The notes beneath the pieces were generated by a model. The model saw nothing but the letters and a program-made list of their open reading frames with translations. It did not search any database and had not been told where the DNA came from. 5,832 nucleotides of DNA from an uncultured Bacteroides sp. (GTDB lineage: Bacteria; Bacteroidota; Bacteroidia; Bacteroidales; UBA11471). Of the stretch, positions 1-5,832 are shown one piece after another (position 1 is the stretch's first letter; every line of letters starts with the position of its first letter). Location: NCBI GenBank assembly GCA_905210875.1, contig CAJLYN010000148.1, positions 1 to 5,832 on the forward strand, given 5' to 3'. A program made the translations under genes and the position numbers.

Positions 1-750
1 GCCGCAGTACGACTCGTAGAGGTCGGCGCCCATACCGGCCACGTCGCCCACGTTGTCGCCTACATTGTCGGCAATGGTGGCGGGGTTTCTCGGGTCGTCT
101 TCGGGTATGCCGGCTTCGACCTTACCCACGAGGTCGGCGCCTACGTCGGCGGCTTTGGTGTAGATGCCACCGCCCACGCGGGCAAAGAGTGCCTGGGTCG
201 AGGCTCCCATGCCGAAGGTGAGCATCGTGGTGGTGATGATACATAGTTTAGAGGTGACGTTGGCAGGGTCGTCGGGTATGAAGTAGTCGAGCAGCAGGTA
301 CCAGAACGATATGTCGAGCAGCCCCAGGCCTACGACGACCAGCCCCATGACGGCTCCGCTGCGGAAGGCGATGCGCAGCCCCCGGTTGAGGGAGTGGCGT
401 GCGGCGTTGGCCGTTCGGGCTGAGGCATAGGTGGCGGTTTTCATGCCGAGAAATCCGGCTAGCCCCGAGAAGAACCCGCCGGTGAGAAAGGCTATTGGTA
501 CCCAGTGGTTTTGCAGGTTGAAGCCATAGGCCATGATAGAGAAGAAGACAACCAGCGCAAGGAATACGAGGCCTACGACCTTGTATTGCTGTTTCAGGTA
601 CGACATTGCGCCGGTGCGCACAAACGAGGCGATTTCCCGCATGGTTTCGGTGCCTTCGCTCTCGCGCATCATTTGCCTGAAAAAATACCATGCCAGCAGC
701 AGGGCCAGTATCGATGCCGCCGGCACTATCCAGAACAGGTGGGTTTCCAT
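1..750 (-). CDS. hppA: Membrane-bound sodium-translocating pyrophosphatase, N-terminal 250 residues (partial at left edge)
   Basis: This integral inner-membrane enzyme hydrolyses pyrophosphate and couples the reaction to pumping Na+ (possibly also H+) out of the cell. The reading frame is open from an ATG at 750 to the window edge; the family is usually about 700-800 residues, so roughly two thirds are missing. Visible hydrophobic helices lie near residues 5-24, 57-76, 82-104, 132-155 and 170-190. The PPi/Mg-binding signature follows: GGGIYTKAADVGADLVGK, then EDDPRNPATIADNVGDNVGD. It supplies K199, D202, D206, D228, D232 and D236. D243 and E246 follow in DLYESY. A glutamate at this place, three residues after the conserved Asp, is typical of Na+-pumping members; plant H+ pumps carry it one helical turn later. 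The residue deciding K+ dependence is outside the window. A terminator separates the gene from carB upstream, so it is probably transcribed on its own. Identity is very secure; the transported ion is inferred. Confidence 0.97.
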   Translation of the reverse strand, partial: METHLFWIVPAASILALLLAWYFFRQMMRESEGTETMREIASFVRTGAMSYLKQQYKVVGLVFLALVVFFSIMAYGFNLQNHWVPIAFLTGGFFSGLAGFLGMKTATYASARTANAARHSLNRGLRIAFRSGAVMGLVVVGLGLLDISFWYLLLDYFIPDDPANVTSKLCIITTTMLTFGMGASTQALFARVGGGIYTKAADVGADLVGKVEAGIPEDDPRNPATIADNVGDNVGDVAGMGADLYESYCG

Positions 751-784
751 ATCGTATTAGATTAAAGTTTGCAATAAAGATAGT

Positions 785-817
785 CAAATTTCTAAATGAA
801 TCTATATTTTTAGCAAT
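785..817 (-). promoter_or_regulatory. Candidate hppA promoter of the Bacteroides type
   Basis: Read on the minus strand, ATTG (814-817) is followed after 21 bases by GAAATTTG (785-792). The Bacteroides primary sigma consensus is TTTG at -33 and TAnnTTTG at -7, spaced about 19-21 bases. The match is imperfect (first base of the -7 box is G rather than T), but it lies in the A/T-rich block just before hppA. It would give a leader of about 30 bases. A weaker alternative -7 box, TATCTTTA, lies at 775-782. Confidence 0.35.
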
Positions 818-982
818 ATATAAGGTTTAAATTTTTTATAGGCGACAGATGATTAAACAACGTGAAATACCTCCCGTGATATTGTTGATGGGAAACAGGA
901 GTATTGACCCGACTATTTTGTTCCGCGGTATGATTGCTGGCCGACTGTTTGCTTCTTTCCTCTGGTAGAAGTTTTTCCCGGT
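818..982. other. Non-coding spacer between the carB terminator and the hppA promoter
   Basis: I see no convincing gene here. The minus strand has no ATG between hppA and the terminator. The plus strand has only a 39-codon ORF (849-968) with no recognisable product. No tRNA, riboswitch or repeat is evident by eye. The part nearest hppA (about 780-840) is much more A/T-rich than the rest, as expected for a promoter region. Confidence 0.5.
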
Positions 983-1028
983 AAAAGCAAGGGGAGGACC
1001 CCGACGGTTGTCGGGCCCTCCCCTTGCT
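983..1028 (-). terminator. Rho-independent terminator after carB
   Basis: Bases 986-997 pair perfectly with 1017-1028 (12 bp, AGCAAGGGGAGG against its complement). After a small internal loop (A998, C999 against C1016), 1000-1005 pairs with 1010-1015 (CCCGAC/GTCGGG), closed by a four-base loop. On the minus strand the stem runs into TTTT (986-983). It begins 23 bases past the carB stop codon, so it should end carB transcription. On the plus strand no T tract follows, and no plus-strand gene needs it. Confidence 0.85.
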
Positions 1029-1051
1029 GTCTGTCGGTGTGCGCCGGGAGC

Positions 1052-4000
1052 TTATTTATACTCTTTCCAACTCTTGATGGGAATATCTTCTTTCCCGATG
1101 GTGCAGAAGGCTTCGATGAAGGCTCCGGCCAGACGGGCGTTGGTGATGAGCGGAATGTTGTGGTCGACAGCCGCGCGGCGTATCTTGTAACCGTTGGTCA
1201 TCTCGTGCTTGGTGTAGTTCTTGGGCACGTTGATGATGAGGTCGAAGTCGTGATGGGCAATCATGTCCATCACGTTGTTGTCGCGGTGCTCGTCGGGCCA
1301 GGATACCTCGATGGCGTTGTCGATACCGTTATCGACCAGGAATTTTCGAGTACCGGCTGTGGCGTAGATTTGGAATCCTTTTTCATAGAGCATGCGGCAG
1401 CCGTCGAGCAGGTCGACCTTGGAACGGGCCGAGCCCGACGATACCATGACGTTTTTCTTCGGTATCTCATAGCCTACGGCCAGCATGGCGGTGAGCAGCG
1501 CTTCGTTGAAGTCGTCGCCTATGCAGCCTACCTCGCCGGTTGATGCCATGTCGACTCCCAGTATGGGGTCGGCGTTTTGCAGGCGGGCGAAGGAGAATTG
1601 CGATACCTTCACACCGATGCAGTCGACGTCGAAGGCCGACTTGTCGGGCTGTGTGTAGGGGGCATTGAGCATGATGCGGGTGGCTGTCTCGATGAAGTTG
1701 CGTTTCAGCACCTTCGACACGAAGGGGAAACTGCGTGAGGCGCGCAGGTTACATTCGATAACCTTCACATCGTTGTTCTTGGCCAGGTATTGTATGTTGA
1801 AGGGCCCGCAGATGTTCAGCTCCTTGGCAATCTGCCGGCTGATTTTCTTGATGCGGCGGGCGGTCTCGAAATAGATTTTCTGTGCGGGGAACACGAGAGT
1901 GGCGTCGCCCGAGTGTACACCGGCAAATTCGATGTGTTCCGAGATGGCATATTCGACCACTTCGCCGTTCTGTGCCACGGCGTCGAACTCTATCTCTTTG
2001 GTGTCTTGCATGAATTTCGATACCACCACCGGATATTCTTTCGATACATGGGCCGCCAGGGCGAGGAACTCTTTCAGGCCTTCCATGTTGTGACACACGT
2101 TCATGGCAGCTCCCGACAGTACGTAGGAGGGACGCACCAACACGGGGAATCCTACTTTCTCGACGAAGGCCTTGATGTCGTCCATCGAGGTAAGCTCTTT
2201 CCAAGCCGGCTGGTCGATGCCGAGCTGGTCGAGCATGAGCGAGAACTTGTTGCGGTTTTCGGCGCGGTCTATCGACACGGGCGAGGTGCCGAGAATGGGC
2301 ACCTGCTGGCGGTGCAGTTTCATGGCCAGGTTGTTGGGTATCTGGCCGCCTACCGAGACGATGACGCCGTTGGGCGATTCGAGGTCGATGACGTCGAGTA
2401 CACGCTCGAACGAGAGCTCATCGAAGTAGAGGCGGTCGCACATGTCGTAGTCGGTCGACACGGTTTCGGGGTTGTAGTTGATCATAATCGACTTGTACCC
2501 CAGCTTGCGGGCCGTCTGTATGGCGTTGACCGAGCACCAGTCAAACTCTACCGAGCTGCCTATGCGGTAGGCTCCCGAGCCGAGTACCACCACCGAACGG
2601 TCGTTCTTGTAGTAGGGTATGTCATGGTCGCTGCCGTCGTAGGTGAGGTAGAGGTAGTTGGTGAGGTCGGGGTGTTCCGAGGCGACGGTGTTGATGCGTT
2701 TTACCGAGGGGAGTATGCCGTTTTTCTTCCGCAGGTTGCGCACGCGTATGCTTTCGGTTTCGAGGTTGCCCGAGGGGTTTTCGACGAAGCGGGCTATCTG
2801 GAAGTCGGAGAATCCCAGACGCTTGGCCTCTGCCAGTACGTCGGCGGGCAGGTCTTCGATGCGGTTGTAGCTTTCGAGGCGTACCTTGAAGGTATAGATG
2901 TTTTGCAGCTTTTCGAGGAACCACGGGGCTATCTTGGTGAGTTCGTAGAGACGGTCGATGGTGTATCCGCGCTCAAAGGCCTCGGCAATGGCAAAGATGC
3001 GCATGTCGGTGGGGTTGGCCAGCTCGTCGTCGAGGTTGTCGAAGTGCAGATCGCTGTTGCCTACAAATCCGTGCATCCCCTGGCCTATCATGCGCAGGCC
3101 TTTCTGTATGATTTCTTCGAAACTCTTGCCGATGGCCATGATTTCGCCCACCGATTTCATGCTCGAACCGATGTGGCGCGATACGCCTACAAACTTGGTG
3201 AGGTCCCAGCGGGGAATCTTGCAGATGAGGTAGTCGAGGCTCGGTGCCACATAGGCTGAGTTGCTGGTGCCCATCTCGCCTATCTGGTCAAGGGTGTAGC
3301 CGAGTGCGAGTTTGGCGGCGACGAAGGCGAGGGGATAGCCGGTGGCTTTCGAGGCGAGGGCCGACGAGCGGCTCAGACGGGCATTGACTTCGATGACGCG
3401 GTAGTCGTCGGTCTCGGAGTTGAAGGCATACTGTATGTTGCATTCGCCCACGATGTCGAGGTGGCGTATGATTTTGCGCGAGAGTTCTTGCAGCATGGTG
3501 AGCTCGTCGTTGTCGAGCGAGCAGGTGGGGGCCACTACGATACTTTCGCCGGTGTGTATACCCAGCGGGTCGACGTTTTCCATGCTGGCTACCGTGAAGC
3601 AGTGGTTGTTTTTGTCGCGGATTACTTCAAACTCTATCTCTTTCCACCCTTTGAGCGACTCCTCGACGAGAATCTGCGGTGAGTAGGAGAAGGCGTTCTC
3701 GGCCAGTGCTTTCAACTCTTCTTCGTTGTTGCAGAAGCCACTTCCCATACCGCCGAGGGCGTAGGCCGAGCGGATAATCAGCGGGAATCCGATGGTGCGG
3801 GCGGCCTTGAAGGCGTCGTCCATGTTTTCTACGGCGATGCTCTTCGGGGTCTTGATGTCGATTTCGTTCAGTTTCTTGACAAAGAGGTCGCGGTCTTCGG
3901 TATTCATGATGGCCTCGACCGATGTGCCCAGTACCTGCACGTTGTATTTTTTGAGTACACCCTTGTTATAGAGCTCGGTACCGCAGTTGAGAGCCGTCTG

Positions 4001-4270
4001 TCCGCCAAAGGCGAGCAGTATGCCGTCGGGTTTTTCTTTCTTGAAAATCTCCTCTACGAAGTAGGGGGTAATGGGCAGAAAATAGACTTGGTCGGCAATG
4101 CCTTCCGAGGTTTGTATCGTAGCGATGTTGGGGTTGATGAGAACGGTTTTTATGCCCTCCTCTTTCATCGCTTTCAGGGCTTGTGAACCTGAATAGTCGA
4201 ACTCTCCGGCTTGTCCTATTTTCAAGGCTCCCGAGCCGAGTACAAGCACTTTTTTAATGGTCTGTTGCAT
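1052..4270 (-). CDS. carB: Carbamoyl-phosphate synthase large subunit, eukaryote-like type
   Basis: CarB makes carbamoyl phosphate from bicarbonate, ammonia (normally supplied by the glutaminase subunit CarA) and two ATP, for pyrimidine and arginine synthesis in the cytoplasm. At 1072 residues it is full length (E. coli CarB is 1073). The usual four parts are present. The first ATP-grasp half covers about 1-400 (VLGSGALKIGQAGEFDYSGS at 9-28; EVNARLSRSSALASK at 294-308). An oligomerisation region follows to about 550. The second ATP-grasp half runs from about 557 to 930 (VLGSGAYRIGSSVEFDW at 562-578; IECNLRASRSFPFVSK at 838-853). An MGS-like allosteric domain occupies about 940-1072. Metal/ATP ligands are retained (E294, N296, R298; E839, N841, R843), so both halves should be active. 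Several motifs, such as GGQIPNNLA and RASRSFPFVSK, match animal CPS1/CAD better than E. coli. carA is not adjacent. The ATG at 4270 gives the family's N-terminus. The gene is preceded, 56 bases away and with no terminator, by the M23 peptidase gene, suggesting co-transcription. Confidence 0.98.
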   Translation of the reverse strand: MQQTIKKVLVLGSGALKIGQAGEFDYSGSQALKAMKEEGIKTVLINPNIATIQTSEGIADQVYFLPITPYFVEEIFKKEKPDGILLAFGGQTALNCGTELYNKGVLKKYNVQVLGTSVEAIMNTEDRDLFVKKLNEIDIKTPKSIAVENMDDAFKAARTIGFPLIIRSAYALGGMGSGFCNNEEELKALAENAFSYSPQILVEESLKGWKEIEFEVIRDKNNHCFTVASMENVDPLGIHTGESIVVAPTCSLDNDELTMLQELSRKIIRHLDIVGECNIQYAFNSETDDYRVIEVNARLSRSSALASKATGYPLAFVAAKLALGYTLDQIGEMGTSNSAYVAPSLDYLICKIPRWDLTKFVGVSRHIGSSMKSVGEIMAIGKSFEEIIQKGLRMIGQGMHGFVGNSDLHFDNLDDELANPTDMRIFAIAEAFERGYTIDRLYELTKIAPWFLEKLQNIYTFKVRLESYNRIEDLPADVLAEAKRLGFSDFQIARFVENPSGNLETESIRVRNLRKKNGILPSVKRINTVASEHPDLTNYLYLTYDGSDHDIPYYKNDRSVVVLGSGAYRIGSSVEFDWCSVNAIQTARKLGYKSIMINYNPETVSTDYDMCDRLYFDELSFERVLDVIDLESPNGVIVSVGGQIPNNLAMKLHRQQVPILGTSPVSIDRAENRNKFSLMLDQLGIDQPAWKELTSMDDIKAFVEKVGFPVLVRPSYVLSGAAMNVCHNMEGLKEFLALAAHVSKEYPVVVSKFMQDTKEIEFDAVAQNGEVVEYAISEHIEFAGVHSGDATLVFPAQKIYFETARRIKKISRQIAKELNICGPFNIQYLAKNNDVKVIECNLRASRSFPFVSKVLKRNFIETATRIMLNAPYTQPDKSAFDVDCIGVKVSQFSFARLQNADPILGVDMASTGEVGCIGDDFNEALLTAMLAVGYEIPKKNVMVSSGSARSKVDLLDGCRMLYEKGFQIYATAGTRKFLVDNGIDNAIEVSWPDEHRDNNVMDMIAHHDFDLIINVPKNYTKHEMTNGYKIRRAAVDHNIPLITNARLAGAFIEAFCTIGKEDIPIKSWKEYK

Positions 4271-4326
4271 AGATTGAGTATTAGGGTGTTGAATATCTCT
4301 GGGGGGAGAGGACAGGGCCTGCGGGG

Positions 4327-5244
4327 TCAGTTGATGCGAATGGGCTGACCGATGCGCAGGGTGCGTTTGGGACTGATTTTGTTCAGCCGGCAGAGGGCGT
4401 TGATCGAAGTCCTGTATTTGCGGGCTATCGAGGTGAGGGTGTCGCCCCTGCGTACGCGGTATACCGAGTAGGTTACTCCGTTGGCGTAGTAGGTTTCGGT
4501 GCCGGCCCGGTAGGGAGCCGAGCGGAACACGAAGATGTCGTTGTGTATCTTGTTGTCGTTGAAGTCGAATATCTCGTTCGGGTTGAGGTCAAGGCCGAGA
4601 AACCGTACCTCGAAGTGCAGGTGTGCACCTGTCGAGCGCCCGGTGTTGCCGCCGAGGGCAATGGGGTCGCCTACCTTCACGATGTCGCCCTCTCTCACGA
4701 GAAAGCGGGAGAGGTGTCCGTAGATGGTTTCCAGTCCGTTGGTATGGCGCATCACTACATAGTAGCCGTAACCGCGGCGTTCGTAGTTGGTAAATCGCAC
4801 CTGTCCGGCAAATGCGGCGCGCACGGTGTCGCCTATGGCCAGCTTGATGTCTACGCCGCGGTGCATGCGGTAACGGCGGAACCCGTAGTCCGAGGTTTTT
4901 CGGCCGACAACGGGTATGCAGTAGTTGGCCACGTTGATGGCGAAGGTGTCGGGCAGCTGCACGCCGGCGCTGCGGTAGGGATTTATCCAGCGGTTCACCC
5001 ACACGTCGCCGTAGAGTTCGCTGGCCGGTGCGATGCCGTATTCCTGTTCGAGCCGGCGGCTGTATGTTATCGAGTCGTCGATGCTCAGTATGGAGGGCAG
5101 GTCTTTGTTGATGAGATTGTTGCGTTTCTGTATGGCGATGTGTTTCTGTACGGAGCCGTCGATTTCCTGGGCGTTTGCCGAGAGGTGCGATGTTCCCAGG
5201 AGGAGCAGCGGGAGAAAGGCGACAATCCAAGATTTTTGCTTCAT
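4327..5244 (-). CDS. Secreted M23 (LytM-type) peptidase with C-terminal LysM domain
   Basis: This is a predicted zinc endopeptidase that cuts peptide cross-links in peptidoglycan and acts in the periplasm. Residues 1-25 form a signal peptide: MKQK, a hydrophobic core (IVAFLPLLLL), then a SANA-Q cleavage site of the A-x-A type; no lipobox cysteine is seen. Residues about 26-105 match nothing I recognise. The M23 domain spans about 108-225 and keeps all key residues: H128 and D132 in HRGVD, H177 in YGHLS, and H208/H210 in HLHFEV. It should therefore be catalytic rather than a degenerate activator such as EnvC or NlpD. Residues about 259-304 form a LysM peptidoglycan-binding domain (YRVRRGDTLTSIARKY, ending in LRIGQPIRI). 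The ATG at 5244 gives a complete signal peptide and is preceded by seven A residues, a common Bacteroidetes start context. It appears to be the first gene of a transcript continuing into carB. Which peptide bond it cuts cannot be told. Confidence 0.93.
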   Translation of the reverse strand: MKQKSWIVAFLPLLLLGTSHLSANAQEIDGSVQKHIAIQKRNNLINKDLPSILSIDDSITYSRRLEQEYGIAPASELYGDVWVNRWINPYRSAGVQLPDTFAINVANYCIPVVGRKTSDYGFRRYRMHRGVDIKLAIGDTVRAAFAGQVRFTNYERRGYGYYVVMRHTNGLETIYGHLSRFLVREGDIVKVGDPIALGGNTGRSTGAHLHFEVRFLGLDLNPNEIFDFNDNKIHNDIFVFRSAPYRAGTETYYANGVTYSVYRVRRGDTLTSIARKYRTSINALCRLNKISPKRTLRIGQPIRIN

Positions 5245-5319
5245 TTTTTTTATGGTAAATTGTTGTAAGGGTCGCAGGCCGGCCGTGTTTTTTTGTTTTG
5301 CTGTTTCCGATGAGGCAGG

Positions 5320-5343
5320 CTTTGAAACCCAAATTTTTCAAAG
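5320..5343. repeat. 8-bp inverted repeat overlapping the M23 gene promoter
   Basis: CTTTGAAA (5320-5327) is the exact reverse complement of TTTCAAAG (5336-5343), separated by the 8-base spacer CCCAAATT. The right arm shares five bases with the candidate -7 box of the M23 gene, and the rest covers its expected transcription start. It could be an operator or a hairpin at the transcript's 5' end. In A/T-rich DNA it could also be chance. Confidence 0.4.
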
Positions 5344-5346
5344 ATA
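5339..5346 (-). promoter_or_regulatory. Candidate -7 promoter element for the M23 peptidase-carB transcript
   Basis: On the minus strand the bases read TATCTTTG, an exact match to the Bacteroides -7 consensus TAnnTTTG. The expected -33 TTTG at about 19-21 bases upstream is missing (that stretch is G/C-rich), so the promoter may be weak or activator-dependent. Transcription would start near 5332 and give a leader of close to 90 bases. Confidence 0.45.
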
Positions 5347-5472
5347 AGGATTTATATTGAAAATTCCCGGCATTATCTCCAAAAAAAAGGTGTGTGAACA
5401 GAATGCTGTGAAATATCCGGGGTCTATTTTCCTGACTGATAATAATATGAAACAAATCAACAGAGGCGGATT

Positions 5473-5502
5473 TTTGTCATTTGCATTTTTGTATTACTTT
5501 TG
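5473..5502 (+). promoter_or_regulatory. Candidate ispD promoter of the Bacteroides type
   Basis: TTTG (5473-5476) and TACTTTTG (5495-5502) match the -33 TTTG and -7 TAnnTTTG elements exactly, with 18 bases between them, one fewer than the usual 19-21. Transcription would start near 5509, leaving a leader of about 20 bases with no clear Shine-Dalgarno sequence, which is normal in Bacteroidetes. Confidence 0.6.
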
Positions 5503-5527
5503 TTAGAAGTAAAAAACAGCGCAAGTT

Positions 5528-5832
5528 ATGGAGAAGTGTGTCGTGATAGTAGCCGGCGGCAAGGGGCTGCGCATGGGAAAGGAGATTCCCAAGCAGTTTC
5601 TGCCCATCGGCGGGCGTCCGGTGCTGATGTGTACGCTCGAAGCGTTTCCTCGCTGCGATGCGGCGATAGGTCTCGTGCTGGTCTTGCCCGAGGCCCATCT
5701 CTCGCTCTGGCAGGAGTTGTGCCGGCAGTATTCGTTTACCCTTCCGCATCGGGTGGTGACGGGTGGGGCTACCCGCTTTCACTCGGTCTACAACGGGTTG
5801 CAGGCGGTGCCGGCCGAGGGCTCCCTTATTGC
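5528..5832 (+). CDS. ispD: 2-C-methyl-D-erythritol 4-phosphate cytidylyltransferase, N-terminal part (partial at right edge)
   Basis: IspD transfers CMP from CTP to methylerythritol phosphate, releasing PPi; this is the third step of the MEP isoprenoid pathway in the cytoplasm. The window holds 101 complete codons of a protein usually about 220-240 residues long. The nucleotide-binding loop is at the N-terminus: VAGGKGLRMGKEIPKQF (8-24), with R15 and K22 in the places of the catalytic Arg and Lys of E. coli IspD. The second signature, VTGGATRFHSVYNGL (77-91), contains R83 and S86, which contact CTP in the family. The ATG at 5528 places the loop at the usual distance from the start, and a good promoter match lies just upstream. 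It diverges from the M23 peptidase gene. A bifunctional IspDF fusion cannot be excluded because the C-terminus is missing. Confidence 0.95.
   Translation, partial: MEKCVVIVAGGKGLRMGKEIPKQFLPIGGRPVLMCTLEAFPRCDAAIGLVLVLPEAHLSLWQELCRQYSFTLPHRVVTGGATRFHSVYNGLQAVPAEGSLI

Larger units (their letters stand above)
5245..5527. other. Divergent intergenic region between the M23 peptidase gene and ispD
   Basis: This 283-base A/T-rich stretch separates two outward-facing genes. It holds candidate promoters for both directions and an inverted repeat, listed separately. I see no ORF of interest, no RNA gene and no terminator; none is expected between divergent genes. Confidence 0.7.

Noticed and set aside
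248..787. Minus-strand 179-codon frame overlapping hppA
   Set aside because: It begins at a TTG upstream of hppA and is out of frame with the pyrophosphatase; the translation is Arg/His/Pro-rich with no motif.
1037..1543. Plus-strand open frame of 168 codons opposite the carB 3' end
   Set aside because: It is antisense to the conserved allosteric domain, shows the same V/G/H-rich shadow composition, and starts within the terminator-to-stop region.
1790..3259. Long plus-strand open frame (489 codons) opposite carB
   Set aside because: It lies wholly antisense to an intact, strongly recognised carB. Its translation has no known motif and is overloaded with V, G, H and Y, typical of the reverse complement of G/C-biased codons.
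4271..4326. Possible terminator between the M23 gene and carB
   Set aside because: Only very short inverted repeats (CTCT/AGAG and CAGG/CCTG) occur, with no following T run on the minus strand.
4543..5268. Plus-strand open frame of 241 codons opposite the M23 peptidase gene
   Set aside because: It is fully antisense to a gene with intact signal peptide, catalytic residues and LysM domain; no recognisable motif is present.
4589..5455. Minus-strand open frame of 288 codons overlapping the M23 gene in another frame
   Set aside because: It has an Arg/His/Pro-rich low-complexity translation, covers the promoter region, and loses to the M23 frame, which has clear family motifs.
5477..5782. Minus-strand frame of 101 codons opposite ispD
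   Set aside because: It is antisense to the conserved IspD signatures and runs through the ispD promoter region.

Overview
The window looks like ordinary chromosomal DNA of a Bacteroidales-type bacterium (Bacteroides/Parabacteroides/Barnesiella relatives). Three things point there. The start regions lack a clear Shine-Dalgarno sequence and are A/T-rich. The intergenic regions carry matches to the Bacteroides sigma factor -7 element TAnnTTTG. The proteins have the character expected of that group: a membrane pyrophosphatase with the sodium-pump glutamate, and a CarB whose motifs resemble eukaryotic carbamoyl-phosphate synthases. Genus and species cannot be fixed from the sequence alone.

Layout from left to right. 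Positions 1-750 (minus strand) hold the first 250 codons of a membrane-bound ion-pumping pyrophosphatase; its C-terminal part lies beyond the left edge. Positions 751-1051 are non-coding: a candidate hppA promoter, a featureless middle, and a strong hairpin terminator just after carB. Positions 1052-4270 (minus) are an intact carB, the large subunit of carbamoyl-phosphate synthase (1072 aa). After 56 bases comes an intact secreted M23 peptidase with a C-terminal LysM domain (4327-5244, minus, 305 aa); it is transcribed first and probably reads through into carB. Positions 5245-5527 are a divergent intergenic region with one candidate promoter in each direction. Positions 5528-5832 (plus) are the first 101 codons of ispD, cut by the right edge.

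Functionally these are housekeeping genes. CarB makes carbamoyl phosphate for pyrimidine and arginine synthesis. The pyrophosphatase removes PPi, released by many biosynthetic reactions including IspD's, and stores the energy as an ion gradient. IspD belongs to the MEP isoprenoid pathway, which feeds undecaprenyl phosphate and quinones. The M23/LysM protein acts on cell-wall peptidoglycan. The gene order need not mean a shared pathway.

I found no mobile element, CRISPR array, RNA gene or evident new system. The points most worth a second look are the eukaryote-like sequence of CarB, its altered effector-site residues, the absence of carA next to it, and an inverted repeat over the M23 promoter.
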